Of a stretch of 64,000 nucleotides of DNA, positions 34,370-43,456 are shown in pieces. Each line of letters opens with the position of its first letter. Position 1 is the first letter of the stretch. Below the pieces are notes generated by a model that saw only the letters and a program-made list of their open reading frames with translations, did no database searches and was not told the DNA's origin. Origin of the DNA: Paenibacillus alvei (GTDB lineage Bacteria; Bacillota; Bacilli; Paenibacillales; NBRC-103111); the NCBI GenBank assembly GCA_945881905.1, contig CAMCVV010000005.1:1-64000 (forward strand), in the 5' to 3' direction. The position numbers and the translations under genes are program-made.

Positions 34370-35293
34370 TTATTGACTTTTTCGATGTTGACACGGTAAT
34401 TTCACAGTAACGGTAGTGCGTATATGAGGTTCACTTGAGATACTTATTGCGCCTTGATGTAGTCGAACGATTTGATCTGCTATAGCTAATCCTAAACCAA
34501 CGCCTTGACGATGATGGGTAATGGCTCTTTTCGAACGATAGAAACGATCGAATACATATAGCACATCTGTAGGATCAATACCTATTCCTTGATCTGTCAC
34601 TTGAATCAAGATATAGGTGCTCATTACTGATAATTTCACGTGTATGGGTTGGTGGCTATATTTGAGCGCATTATCCAAAATAATCACAATAAGATGTTTG
34701 ATTTTCGTCGCGTCTCCTTCTATCACACATGTAGCAGGAGTATCGCCAAAGCGTTCTATGTGTATGTTTCGCTTGAAGGTTGTTTGCAAATCGTTCACGA
34801 CAGATACAAGAAGAGGAACCAAATCGAACAACTTCCAGTCCATATACGTTTCATGATGGTTGAATAAATGAAGGAAGTGTTCAGTCGTTGATTGGAGGTG
34901 CTGGGATTCTTTAAGTATCGCATCAATGGCTTCTTCTCTAAGTTGAGGAGTACTTCCTGCCCACCTCTTCAATAAGTGAGCATAGCTATCTATAATCGCC
35001 AGTGGTGTTCTTAATTCATGGGACATATTTTCGAGGAGTTGTTTTTGCGGATTTGAACGATAGGCTAATCGTTCCATCATTCTGTGGAAATAAGGGATTA
35101 ACCCATATACACACAATAGAGATACCAATCCATGAGCGACACATAGGAATAATATCATCAATGGCCAATGATCATAACGATGATTCATTAAATTCGACTC
35201 GTACGTATCCAGATAAATCCATAGTGAACAAATCGTAAAGAGTTGAGGTATCCATAAACACATATATAACATGAGCTTGAATCGCATATTCAT
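34370..35293 (-). CDS. Two-component sensor histidine kinase
   Basis: 307 residues, two N-terminal membrane helices with only a short external loop, then the H-box ENMSHELRTP (phospho-acceptor H92) and the ATPase boxes N (IILDNALKYS), G1 (DQGIGI) and G2 (GVGLGLAIAD). The small sensor part suggests it reads the membrane or a partner protein. It follows its response regulator by 14 bases. Confidence 0.92.
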   Translation of the reverse strand: MNMRFKLMLYMCLWIPQLFTICSLWIYLDTYESNLMNHRYDHWPLMILFLCVAHGLVSLLCVYGLIPYFHRMMERLAYRSNPQKQLLENMSHELRTPLAIIDSYAHLLKRWAGSTPQLREEAIDAILKESQHLQSTTEHFLHLFNHHETYMDWKLFDLVPLLVSVVNDLQTTFKRNIHIERFGDTPATCVIEGDATKIKHLIVIILDNALKYSHQPIHVKLSVMSTYILIQVTDQGIGIDPTDVLYVFDRFYRSKRAITHHRQGVGLGLAIADQIVRLHQGAISISSEPHIRTTVTVKLPCQHRKSQ

Positions 35294-35307
35294 CGAGGGG
35301 AACCTTC

Positions 35308-36000
35308 TTATGGAGAATCTTTGAATTTGTAACCTATTCCTCTAACGGTATGAATCAATTTATTCGCAAAGGGTTTATCTATTTTTTGTCGTAAATAACG
35401 AATATATACGTCAACAATATTGGTTTCTCCAAGGAAATCATATCCCCACACTTCTCCGAGAATTTGTTCACGTGTTCTAACCTCATTTTTGAATTCAATT
35501 AAATAATGAAGTAATTTGAATTCAGTTGGTGTTAATTCAATGGAGTGTTCATGACGATAGACTTCTCTACTTTTCAAATCCATGGTGAGATCATTGGATT
35601 GAAGCAATTGATCATGGTGAGGATATGCCCATATCTGTTCTTGCCTGAACACATTTCGAATTCTTGCGAGTAATTCCTCTATTGCAAATGGTTTCGTGAT
35701 GTAATCATTTGCGCCTAGATCCAAACCGCTAACACGATCAGGTATCGTATCACGAGCTGTCAGTATAATAATAGGAATATGTTGATTTGTCATGCGGATA
35801 CGGTGCAATACCTCTAATCCGAAGATATCAGGTAAAAGGATATCCAAGAGGATCAAATCATGAGCAATGGGTGATCCAAGAAGAAGAAGTCCAGTGGTTC
35901 CATCAGTTGCTAATGTAACCCTATATCCTTCGTGTTCGAGTTCCAGTTGCAACACACGGGCTATTTTCTCTTCATCTTCAATCACGAGTATTTTCTTCAT
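35308..36000 (-). CDS. OmpR/PhoB-family response regulator
   Basis: 230 residues. Receiver domain with acidic pocket (EDEE), phospho-acceptor D53 (ILLDILLPD) and K103 (ITKPF), then a winged-helix domain (LTPTEFKLLHYLIEFKNEVR, VDVYIRYLRQKID). It partners with the kinase just downstream in the same operon; targets are unknown. TGGAGG precedes the ATG. Confidence 0.93.
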   Translation of the reverse strand: MKKILVIEDEEKIARVLQLELEHEGYRVTLATDGTTGLLLLGSPIAHDLILLDILLPDIFGLEVLHRIRMTNQHIPIIILTARDTIPDRVSGLDLGANDYITKPFAIEELLARIRNVFRQEQIWAYPHHDQLLQSNDLTMDLKSREVYRHEHSIELTPTEFKLLHYLIEFKNEVRTREQILGEVWGYDFLGETNIVDVYIRYLRQKIDKPFANKLIHTVRGIGYKFKDSP

Positions 36001-36079
36001 AAGGGACCTCCAGTTACACCTTAAGGTGTGTACTATTGAGGGAATTCATGCATTAGTAGGAAAGAACCAAAGCATATAA

Positions 36080-36111
36080 AAAGCGTTCGGTGTATTCACA
36101 CCAAACGCTTT
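36080..36111 (-). terminator. Terminator of the aldolase-like gene
   Basis: AAAGCGTT and AACGCTTT form the outer stem with GGTGT/ACACC inside and loop ATTC. On the minus strand a run of five T follows. It separates this gene from the two-component operon. Confidence 0.7.
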
Positions 36112-36124
36112 ATGAATTAGACAA

Positions 36125-37090
36125 TTAATCTGTATGCGGAGTAGGTATAACTTCGGGAGAAGTGAGCTGGTCGTAGAACTTCACATAACGATGTTTATCT
36201 GGACTATTCAACTGAGCCATAGCTACTCGCGGATGTTCATCGAGGGAACCTACGATCATATAAGGGATTAAGTAACCCCACTCCCACATCTCACGCATCT
36301 GAATCATATGCTTTTCGATGATTTCTAACACAGGCCGGACTTCATAACGAGGATTCTTCAAGTAACTTACAATGAGTTCAGTAGGACAATTACCTGCAGC
36401 TCTTCCCATACCATAAACAGATGAATCTAGAAAACTAACTCCTTTGGAAGCACCAATGATTGTGTTAGCGTAAGCAAGCTGCAAATTGTTATGCATATGA
36501 ATACCAAGTTCTTTCTCAGGAAGTAAACGTTGGAATTTAGATACCAAGTAGTCAACATCTCGGAAATCCATGCTACCATAGGAATCTACGATATATACAA
36601 GATCTACAGAGCTCTTATTGATTTCATCAAAAGCTTCAGCCAGTTCATTTTCCATGACATGAGAAAGAGCCATAATATTAATTGAGGTTTCATATCCCAT
36701 CTGATGGAATTTCTCCACAAGTGCTAAACCTTTATCAAGATCTTTGACGTAACAAGCGACTCGAATTAAATCTAACAGACTATGTTCGCGAGGTAAAATA
36801 TCATTTTCATCCACGCGACCAATATCAACGAGGGCAGATAATTTGGTACCTAATTTATGCGGAATGACTTCTTTAAGGAAAGCTTCATTCAAAAAGCGCC
36901 AAGGACCTGATTGACCGCCTTGCAACAATTTCGCTGAATTCTTATAGCCAATTTCCATATATTCAACACCAGCTGCACTTAGACCGTGATACATGTCTTG
37001 AACGAAGGGAACACTGAAATCCCAGTTATTCACAAGCCCTCCATCTCTAATTGTACAATCTAAGATCTTATGGTTCGTATGCTTAATCAT
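36125..37090 (-). CDS. DmpG/HMGL-like aldolase-domain protein
   Basis: 321 residues, TIM barrel of the HMGL family. Metal site: D in DCTIRDGG and HMHNN; the fold signature GMGRAAGNCPTEL is present. Homologues are annotated 'aldolase catalytic domain-containing protein', related to 4-hydroxy-2-oxovalerate aldolase, but no aldehyde dehydrogenase partner adjoins it, so the substrate is open. ATG at 37090 is preferred over an adjacent GTG because AGGGG then has normal spacing. Confidence 0.82.
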   Translation of the reverse strand: MIKHTNHKILDCTIRDGGLVNNWDFSVPFVQDMYHGLSAAGVEYMEIGYKNSAKLLQGGQSGPWRFLNEAFLKEVIPHKLGTKLSALVDIGRVDENDILPREHSLLDLIRVACYVKDLDKGLALVEKFHQMGYETSINIMALSHVMENELAEAFDEINKSSVDLVYIVDSYGSMDFRDVDYLVSKFQRLLPEKELGIHMHNNLQLAYANTIIGASKGVSFLDSSVYGMGRAAGNCPTELIVSYLKNPRYEVRPVLEIIEKHMIQMREMWEWGYLIPYMIVGSLDEHPRVAMAQLNSPDKHRYVKFYDQLTSPEVIPTPHTD

Positions 37091-37244
37091 CACGAATTCC
37101 CCTATCTAAGTAATATACTGTTCTCTTTGCAATATTATTGCTTACAATAAGTCGTTTTGTCAATGACAGGGGGGTATGTTTTTCTGAAGAAAATCATATG
37201 CTATTCAAGTGTTGGTTTTGAATATTGATTCAAAAGGAGATGAG

Positions 37245-37601
37245 ATGCTGATGAGTAAACGTGAGATCACAATGGGATTTGACTTCCAAGAAGAGGCAAC
37301 TTTCGTAAAGGAGTTACTTCAAACACATGGTGACCATGAGGACTTAAACAAAGTCGTTCAAGCAGTCTTATTGCATGGTTCAATGGATAATCAAGATCAT
37401 GAAGAGAGCACAACTCATTACAATCAAACAACGGAGGGTTCTATGCGGGTACCTGCTCATATCATAAATGAGGATTGGATCGATGAAGATTTCAATATAC
37501 CTCCTGAATTTGCTAATGATATTTTGTTAAGTGATGAAGAAGCAGAGTTCGATCCTTCAAATGATCACTACAATCGATTTCCGTCGGGGATTCATTTATA
37601 G
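37245..37601 (+). CDS. Small acidic protein of unknown function
   Basis: About 118 residues, soluble, strongly acidic in its second half (EDWIDEDFNIPPEF, LSDEEAEFDP). No family recognised. AAGGAG precedes two in-frame ATGs (37245 and 37251). Codon use matches its neighbours and it is flanked by its own intergenic regions, so expression is likely. Confidence 0.55.
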   Translation: MLMSKREITMGFDFQEEATFVKELLQTHGDHEDLNKVVQAVLLHGSMDNQDHEESTTHYNQTTEGSMRVPAHIINEDWIDEDFNIPPEFANDILLSDEEAEFDPSNDHYNRFPSGIHL

Positions 37602-37827
37602 GTGGTGGATGTATATATGTGAAACCGTTGTGAAAATATTCAATTATAAAAGGCTTGAAAGATCCCTGATTTTTCATATGAATTCGTTCGTGTGATCAAC
37701 TCAATCGGTTGCAAGCCTTTGTATAATCAAGGAATGTATCATTATGGATTACACAAATTATGGTATGATGAGTAAATGAATTACATATCATAGCTATCAC
37801 AGTATGATAAAGAACAGGAGAATTTGC

Positions 37828-38487
37828 ATGAAACTTGGGATTCACGCTATGATCATAGGTATTGTCGTGTTGCTATTAAGTGGATGTGGCACAACACTCA
37901 CTCCAAAAACGGATTCTGAACCAATGGCCAGTAAGGAAATCTCCGCATCCCCATCGGCCACGCCAGACGCTCAAAGTACTATACAAACAATTGAAGAAGC
38001 CGCTGAAGAAACGATGGACATTCTTCATCGTAAGGATATCGACAAGTTAGCAGAAATCATACATCCAACCAAAGGCATCCAATTATCGCCGTATGGCACT
38101 ATAAATATCAACAAAGATGTGAAAATAAATGCAAATGAAATCGTGGCATTATCGAAAGACCCAAAAATAATAAATTGGGGTAACTATGACGGGTCGGGGT
38201 TTCCGATTGAGTTAGAGTTTTCTGAATATTATGATGAGTTTATATACAATCATGATTTTATCAATGCTCCAAAGACAAGTATAAACGAGCCAATTAGTAA
38301 AGGAAATTCGCTGAACAATATATTTGAAATATATCCCAAAGATCAATATCAAACGATAGAATACCACTTCGACGTAATTAATCCTGAGAACAGTGGCTTA
38401 GATTGGAATAGTTTAAAGTTAGTATTTGAGCATGTAGATCACCAGTGGAAACTCGTAGCAATGATTCATGATCAGTGGACGATATAG
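37828..38487 (+). CDS. Lipoprotein of unknown function
   Basis: 219 residues. Lipobox LLLSGC, then a Ser/Thr/Pro-rich spacer and a globular domain starting EEAAEETMDILHRKDIDKLA, ending in HQWKLVAMIHDQWTI. The pattern of 'short helix, beta domain, WKLVAIIHDQW' is seen in many Paenibacillaceae lipoproteins of unknown role. CAGGAG sets the ATG at 37828 rather than one eight codons earlier. Confidence 0.8.
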   Translation: MKLGIHAMIIGIVVLLLSGCGTTLTPKTDSEPMASKEISASPSATPDAQSTIQTIEEAAEETMDILHRKDIDKLAEIIHPTKGIQLSPYGTININKDVKINANEIVALSKDPKIINWGNYDGSGFPIELEFSEYYDEFIYNHDFINAPKTSINEPISKGNSLNNIFEIYPKDQYQTIEYHFDVINPENSGLDWNSLKLVFEHVDHQWKLVAMIHDQWTI

Positions 38488-38552
38488 ATCGCACGATCAT
38501 TCAGCTAGACACAGACAACTTCTTGCTATACACATCAAGAGAAAGGAATCAG

Positions 38553-38577
38553 ATCTCTAGTTACTAGAGATTTTTTT
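38553..38577 (+). terminator. Terminator after the lipoprotein gene
   Basis: ATCTCTAGT and ACTAGAGAT form a tight palindromic stem followed directly by seven T. Confidence 0.75.
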
Positions 38578-38665
38578 CGTGTGAGAACCAATAGATCAAG
38601 TTAAACGTATAATCTATATAAAGTTATCATTGATGTAAAGCGTAAGAAAAAACGAGAGAAAATGT

Positions 38666-38845
38666 ATGATCAGAATCAACAGAGCAGCTCAACGTCTCCA
38701 CTGGCAATTAGCTGGACAAGGTAAAGAAAGAGTAGCTCAATGGATAGATTTACTCGGATGCGTATCTGATGAACAAAGAGTTATGATCGGTTGGGAAGTA
38801 TTTGAGAAAAAGTCAACTGCGAAAGCGGTTATATTGGCATATTAG
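38666..38845 (+). CDS. Possible 59-residue protein
   Basis: A short frame in an otherwise empty 460-base gap. It starts MIRINRAAQRLHWQLAGQGK and ends KSTAKAVILAY. Composition looks like a real, mildly basic helical protein, and GAGAG lies 9-12 bases upstream. No family recognised, and I see no other evidence for expression. Confidence 0.35.
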   Translation: MIRINRAAQRLHWQLAGQGKERVAQWIDLLGCVSDEQRVMIGWEVFEKKSTAKAVILAY

Positions 38846-38949
38846 GGAGATTTGTTGGATAATTATAAGAGAGATAAGTGGTTTCCGTAATGGCCTCTGC
38901 ATGTATGTTTCATCTTTTGGATAATCCTTGAAGAGAGGTGGTGAATAAG

Positions 38950-39159
38950 TTGGGTGAGCTTAATGTTGAAGAAGTGCCGATATGGATTTGGCCTATATTG
39001 ATAAGTGTACTTCTTGCACAAGGCATATATTTGTTTTTGGATTCACGAAGAAATCATAGGAATCAGTGGTTTTGGGGAATTTGGGGGTTGATATCATTTC
39101 CGTTACCTCTTATATTGTATATCCTATTCGCAAAAAAAGTCTTTCGAAAATCTAAATGA
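38950..39159 (+). CDS. Small two-helix membrane protein (YxlE/PLDc_N-like)
   Basis: About 69 residues, two membrane helices. The second begins WFWGIWGLISFPLPLILYIL, reminiscent of the short PLDc_N-type proteins such as YxlE of the Bacillus sigY anti-sigma group. A TTG start with AGGTGG eight bases upstream is preferred; GTG codons at 38938 and 38941 lie in the ribosome site. It overlaps the next gene by four bases. Confidence 0.6.
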   Translation: MGELNVEEVPIWIWPILISVLLAQGIYLFLDSRRNHRNQWFWGIWGLISFPLPLILYILFAKKVFRKSK

Positions 39160-39914
39160 TGGGATGGCGTCAAATGGAAGATATGATACAGATTGGTCGA
39201 GTAGCCATGAATGCACACATCTTCGCAGCGATTGTTGCCTATGGGGTTTCATTTGTAATCATAAGCATGATTGTTCGAAAGTTACACATCACGAAGGAGG
39301 CTACGTTGAAAGATGTATACGTTAATGCAGGGTTATGGTTTTTTTTCACATGGAAATTTGGAGCGGTCATCACAGAACCTTCTCTGATTTGGAAAGATCC
39401 AATGAAACTTATCGTCATCTCGGGTTCAGTAACAGAAGTGATCTTCGGGCTTGTTGCAGCATGTGCATATATAGGAATCACCTTATTTCGACAGCGAATA
39501 GCACTCAAGTTGTTTTTGGATATATCGGCAGTGGGGATTACGACATTCACGTTGACGTATGTATTACTGATTCGATCGTATGGGAAGCCTACGGATCTGC
39601 CATGGGGAATTAGTTTTGAAGGTGTTCAGACCGATTATCATCCTGTGCATGCCTATATGTTGATTTTACTCATTCCTGTATGTATACGCTTACTTTTGAT
39701 TCTGCGGCATATGGGAACAGGAATCTTATGGAGAGAATTTCTGATATTGTATGGATTAGCAGGTCTACTCGTTAGTTTGTTCTCGTATTCAGATGTTGCT
39801 GTGATCTTACTTAGCTGGACACAATGGTTGTTCGTGAGTATGATTATCTCTGGCACGATGAATCGTGTAGGTACAACAGATGATCGTGCAGAACAGTTGG
39901 AAAGTCACAAATAG
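39156..39914 (+). CDS. Polytopic membrane protein, distantly Lgt-like
   Basis: 252 residues, about seven membrane helices. One stretch (GKPTDLPWGISFEG then YHPVHAYMLI) resembles the loop of prolipoprotein diacylglyceryl transferase, but the essential Arg-Gly-Asn signature (GRxGNF) before it is absent. It may be an inactive or altered Lgt relative. Coupled by a 4-bp overlap to the preceding small membrane protein. Confidence 0.6.
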   Translation: MMGWRQMEDMIQIGRVAMNAHIFAAIVAYGVSFVIISMIVRKLHITKEATLKDVYVNAGLWFFFTWKFGAVITEPSLIWKDPMKLIVISGSVTEVIFGLVAACAYIGITLFRQRIALKLFLDISAVGITTFTLTYVLLIRSYGKPTDLPWGISFEGVQTDYHPVHAYMLILLIPVCIRLLLILRHMGTGILWREFLILYGLAGLLVSLFSYSDVAVILLSWTQWLFVSMIISGTMNRVGTTDDRAEQLESHK

Positions 39915-40073
39915 CAAGTGCGGCTCAACGCGAATGAATCACAGTGAACAGCCCACAGCCCTCAGATAACGCTTCACAGATAACGGCACTAGTCATTCAC
40001 TATAAAGCGTTGTATAATAAGAAGTAAAGAACGAAGTCTGCGTCTTAATCTAGGATATAGGGAGTGAAATGAT

Positions 40074-40511
40074 ATGGCTATGTCATTCGATGCTTACATG
40101 AAGGATATCGTAAAACCAATGAGAGAAGAATTAACTCATTTGGGTATTGAAGAACTGTTAACACCTGAGCAAGTCTCAGAAGCGATGGAAAGCTCCAAAG
40201 AGGGTACAATGCTATTAGTGATCAACTCTGTATGCGGATGTGCGGCTGGCCAATGTCGTCCTGGCATATCCAAAGCGCTTCAAAACAAAGTGAAGCCAAA
40301 CAAATTATTCACTGTGTTTGCAGGCCAAGAGAAAGATGCTACAAGTAAAGCAAGGGAATATCTATCACCGTATCCTGCTTCTTCACCTTCTATTGCATTA
40401 TTTAAAGATGGTCAATTAGCGCATTTTATTCAACGTCATCAAATCGAAGATCGATCAGCGGATTTGATCGCTAATGAACTTGTAGGTGCGTTCGATCATT
40501 ATTGCAAATAA
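40074..40511 (+). CDS. BrxA/BrxB-family bacilliredoxin
   Basis: 145 residues, thioredoxin-like fold with the diagnostic Cys-Gly-Cys motif in NSVCGCAAGQCRPG (C54, C56). Bacilliredoxins remove bacillithiol from S-bacillithiolated proteins after oxidative stress. Length and motifs fit YphP/YqiW. AGGGAG precedes the ATG. Its presence implies that the organism makes bacillithiol. Confidence 0.92.
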   Translation: MAMSFDAYMKDIVKPMREELTHLGIEELLTPEQVSEAMESSKEGTMLLVINSVCGCAAGQCRPGISKALQNKVKPNKLFTVFAGQEKDATSKAREYLSPYPASSPSIALFKDGQLAHFIQRHQIEDRSADLIANELVGAFDHYCK

Positions 40512-40563
40512 ATGTTTATGTTGACAAGTATACAAGCTTGACCTATTCATGATGGTTAAAGGA

Positions 40564-40597
40564 GGTTCCTTCACTGAGAAGTGCAGGGACTTTTTTT
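40564..40597 (+). terminator. Terminator after the bacilliredoxin gene
   Basis: GTTCC.TTCACT pairs with AGTG.AGGGAC around GAGA, followed by seven T. Confidence 0.7.
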
Positions 40598-40768
40598 GTT
40601 CATTCGAGATCAGACTCAGAAGATTGAGAATTGAATTCTCTAGGTTCAACGTCTATACTGAGGTAAAGCAAAGAGATGATCGATGCATGTATCCAACGTG
40701 CAGTAAGTAAAGAAATGGCCTAAACAATAAATGGATGGCTTAGATACGATAGAAGGAGTAGATGCGAG

Positions 40769-41578
40769 ATGAGCATGCAACAAGAAATCATTACAACTTT
40801 GGGAGTGAAGCCTGTCATTGATGTGGGTGTGGAAATTCAAAGACGTATCGAATTTCTGAAAACGTATATCTTGAACGCCCATGCCCAAGGACTTCTCATC
40901 GCAATTAGTGGTGGAGTGGATAGTGCGGTTGCTGCAGCTTTATGCAAACGTGCTACGGATGAACTAACCGAGCAAACAGGAAAAGAATACAAAACCGTAG
41001 GTGTGTTTCAACCTTATGGGGAGCAAACAGATATCGAAGATAGCTATGCAGTTGCACAAGCACTTGAACTGCCATATCAAGTCGAAACGAATATCGAAGA
41101 AACCGTCAATGAAATCGCACTAGAAGTAGAGTACGGATTCAAAACGATCGGTGTCCATCAGCATGTCAGTCGCACGGGGAAAGGAAATATAAAAGCAAGG
41201 ACACGTATGGTGATCCAATATGCTTTGGCCTTTGACCTTAATCTACTCGTTGTAGGTACAGATCATGCTTCTGAAGCGATTACAGGATTTTTCACGAAGT
41301 ATGGAGATGGTGCGGTCGACATCACCCCATTAAGTACATTAAACAAACGGCAAGTGCGTATGCTTGCACAGCAGCTTCCTGTTCCCCAACGAGTCATTGA
41401 TAAAGCACCTACAGCAGGATTATGGGAAGGGCAGACAGATGAAAGTGAGCTAGGGATTACTTATGAAGATAACAGTTCATATCTAGAAGGTAAAACCATT
41501 GATCCTCGAATTCAAGCAAAATTAGAACAACAATATGTGAAAACTGCGCATAAGCGGTTACCGATTCCCGGTATCTAG
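40769..41578 (+). CDS. nadE: NH3-dependent NAD synthetase
   Basis: 269 residues. ATP-pyrophosphatase loop SGGVDS (residues 47-52), then KARTRMVIQYALA and VGTDHASEAITGFFTKYGDG, typical of ammonia-dependent NadE without a glutaminase domain. It converts nicotinate adenine dinucleotide to NAD+. AGAAGGAG precedes the ATG. Its stop overlaps the convergent bioA stop by four bases. Confidence 0.95.
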   Translation: MSMQQEIITTLGVKPVIDVGVEIQRRIEFLKTYILNAHAQGLLIAISGGVDSAVAAALCKRATDELTEQTGKEYKTVGVFQPYGEQTDIEDSYAVAQALELPYQVETNIEETVNEIALEVEYGFKTIGVHQHVSRTGKGNIKARTRMVIQYALAFDLNLLVVGTDHASEAITGFFTKYGDGAVDITPLSTLNKRQVRMLAQQLPVPQRVIDKAPTAGLWEGQTDESELGITYEDNSSYLEGKTIDPRIQAKLEQQYVKTAHKRLPIPGI

Positions 41579-42942
41579 GATGAGGTTTGTATGCGAGAAA
41601 TTACTTTCTCGGTTCGCACGATGATGTCTACGAGTTCATGTTCTTTGGTAGCCAAAGGCAACCAATAATAGATGGTGTTACCTAATGGTCGAAGCAATAA
41701 TCCTTCTTTCAATCCTTCTTGGTATACGCGGTATCCGATTCGTTCTTGAAATGCGTATTGTTCTCGGGTGTAGCGATTTTTAACTAAATCAAATGCTGCA
41801 ATCATCCCGAGATTACGAATATTGGCCACATGAGTAAAGTCATGGAATCGTTGGATTTGGTGCTCTAACAAGAGGGACATCTCAGCAACATGATCGAGCA
41901 CGTGTTCATCGCGGAAGATAGCAAGCGATTCTAGAGCTACAGCTGTAGCCAAGGGATTACCTGTGAAGCTGTGACCGTGCGTAAAAGTCTTGAGCATCTC
42001 ATAATCATCGTAGAATGCGTCATAGATGGTCTGTGTACAAAGCGTAGCAGCTAAAGCCATTACACCACCTGTGATGCCTTTGGATAAGCACATCAAATCA
42101 GGTGTGATGCCAGCGTGCTCGCAAGCAAACATGCGACCTGTTCGCCCGAAGCCGACGGCTACCTCGTCGGCGATCAAGTGCACTTCGAATTGTGTGCACA
42201 GCTCACGCAATTCTCGCAAATAACTAGCGGGATATATATTCATCCCGCCTGCTGCTTGAACCATCGGCTCTACAATAAGCGCAGCAATCTCATGAGCCGA
42301 TGATTCGAACCTTTGTCTCACTGCAGACAAACAGTGAGACAAGCATTGCGCTTGGGCATCTTCAGCATCGCTTGCCCAAGCGCGCACATTCGGCGATGGC
42401 ACTGCATACGCCGAAAACAATAAGGGGCGGAACATGGAGTGGTACTCATTTACGCCTCCTACACTCACGGCGCCTAGCGTGTCGCCGTGATAGCTATCTT
42501 CTACATAGACGAACTTCGTTTTTGTCGATTGGCCGATTTGTTGCCAATATTGAAACGACATTTTCAAGGCAACTTCTACTGCAGTTGAACCATTATCGGA
42601 GTAGAACACTTTCTCTAGTCCTTGCGGTGTGAGATTTACCAGCTGTTCAGCAAGCTCGATAGCAGTAGAGTGAGTGAACCCACTAAACATCACATGGTCA
42701 AGCTTTTGGATTTGTGCGTTCATCGCTTTTTGAATGCGTGGATGCGAATGTCCATGAACATTCACCCACCAAGAAGAAATCGTATCATAATAGCGATGTC
42801 CATCTGCATCGAATAGAAACACACCTTCAGCGCTCTCGATGAGCACATGATCTTTATCCGCATAATCTTTCATTTGTGTAAAAGGATGCCATACATAGCG
42901 TCGATCTTTATCATGCAGGGTTTTCTTATCATGCGTATTCAT
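41575..42942 (-). CDS. bioA: Adenosylmethionine-8-amino-7-oxononanoate aminotransferase
   Basis: 455 residues, class-III aminotransferase. Signatures: YVWHPFTQM, ISSWWVNVHGHSHP, SDNGSTAVEVALK, LIADEVAVGFGRTG and the PLP-lysine segment CLSKGITGG. It makes 7,8-diaminononanoate from KAPA, using SAM as amino donor. AGGAGG lies 12 bases before the ATG at 42942. It is unlinked to the other bio genes 15 kb away and I see no BirA site before it. Confidence 0.94.
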   Translation of the reverse strand: MNTHDKKTLHDKDRRYVWHPFTQMKDYADKDHVLIESAEGVFLFDADGHRYYDTISSWWVNVHGHSHPRIQKAMNAQIQKLDHVMFSGFTHSTAIELAEQLVNLTPQGLEKVFYSDNGSTAVEVALKMSFQYWQQIGQSTKTKFVYVEDSYHGDTLGAVSVGGVNEYHSMFRPLLFSAYAVPSPNVRAWASDAEDAQAQCLSHCLSAVRQRFESSAHEIAALIVEPMVQAAGGMNIYPASYLRELRELCTQFEVHLIADEVAVGFGRTGRMFACEHAGITPDLMCLSKGITGGVMALAATLCTQTIYDAFYDDYEMLKTFTHGHSFTGNPLATAVALESLAIFRDEHVLDHVAEMSLLLEHQIQRFHDFTHVANIRNLGMIAAFDLVKNRYTREQYAFQERIGYRVYQEGLKEGLLLRPLGNTIYYWLPLATKEHELVDIIVRTEKVISRIQTSS

Positions 42943-43056
42943 GGGGTGTAGCGTCCTCCTCGGATTAAAGCAGTGGTAATCGATGCTCGTTATTTTCAAA
43001 TCGCTTCATGTGTGTAGATGTGTTGAAATACATGAGTAGAAAGGATGAAGCTGTCG

Positions 43057-43443
43057 ATGATTATAGGAATCGGAACAGATATGCTTGAAGTATATAGAAT
43101 CCAGAACATCTTAGATCGTCGTGATCCAATGATATTTTTGGCACGCATATTGACGCCTGCTGAGATCACACTTGCTCAGGTTCGAACAAAAAATGTTGTG
43201 ACTTTTGTGGCTGGACGATTTGCAGCAAAAGAAGCCATTGTCAAAGCGATGGGATACGGTATCGGATCATGTGTAGGCTTTCAAGATATCGAGATTCTTC
43301 CGGATCAATGGGGCAAACCATGTGTACAACTTTCTCAAGCATCCCGTCTGCGATGCAAGCTAGACGAACACACCGTTGTGCATCTTTCGATCACACACAC
43401 TCATATACATGCATCTGCGTTTGCTGTTCTCGAACAACGATGA
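43057..43443 (+). CDS. acpS: Holo-[acyl-carrier-protein] synthase
   Basis: 128 residues. IGIGTDMLEVYRI contains the metal-binding Asp and FAAKEAIVKAMGYG the metal-binding Glu. It transfers 4'-phosphopantetheine from CoA to ACP. The ATG at 43045 overlaps the only ribosome site (AAAGGA), so ATG 43057, which gives the standard MIIGIGTD start, is chosen. Confidence 0.93.
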   Translation: MIIGIGTDMLEVYRIQNILDRRDPMIFLARILTPAEITLAQVRTKNVVTFVAGRFAAKEAIVKAMGYGIGSCVGFQDIEILPDQWGKPCVQLSQASRLRCKLDEHTVVHLSITHTHIHASAFAVLEQR

Positions 43444-43456
43444 GTTTGAACGAAGT

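Noticed and set aside
37649-37720. AAAGGCTTG...CAAGCCTTT inverted arms as a terminator
   Set aside because: The arms are only nine bases and 54 bases apart with no T-run after the second arm; weak evidence for a defined hairpin.
40556-40597. AAAGGAGGTTCC plus hairpin before nadE considered as a T-box or riboswitch
   Set aside because: No T-box sequence or specifier stem is visible. A simple stem with seven T right after the bacilliredoxin gene is best read as its terminator.
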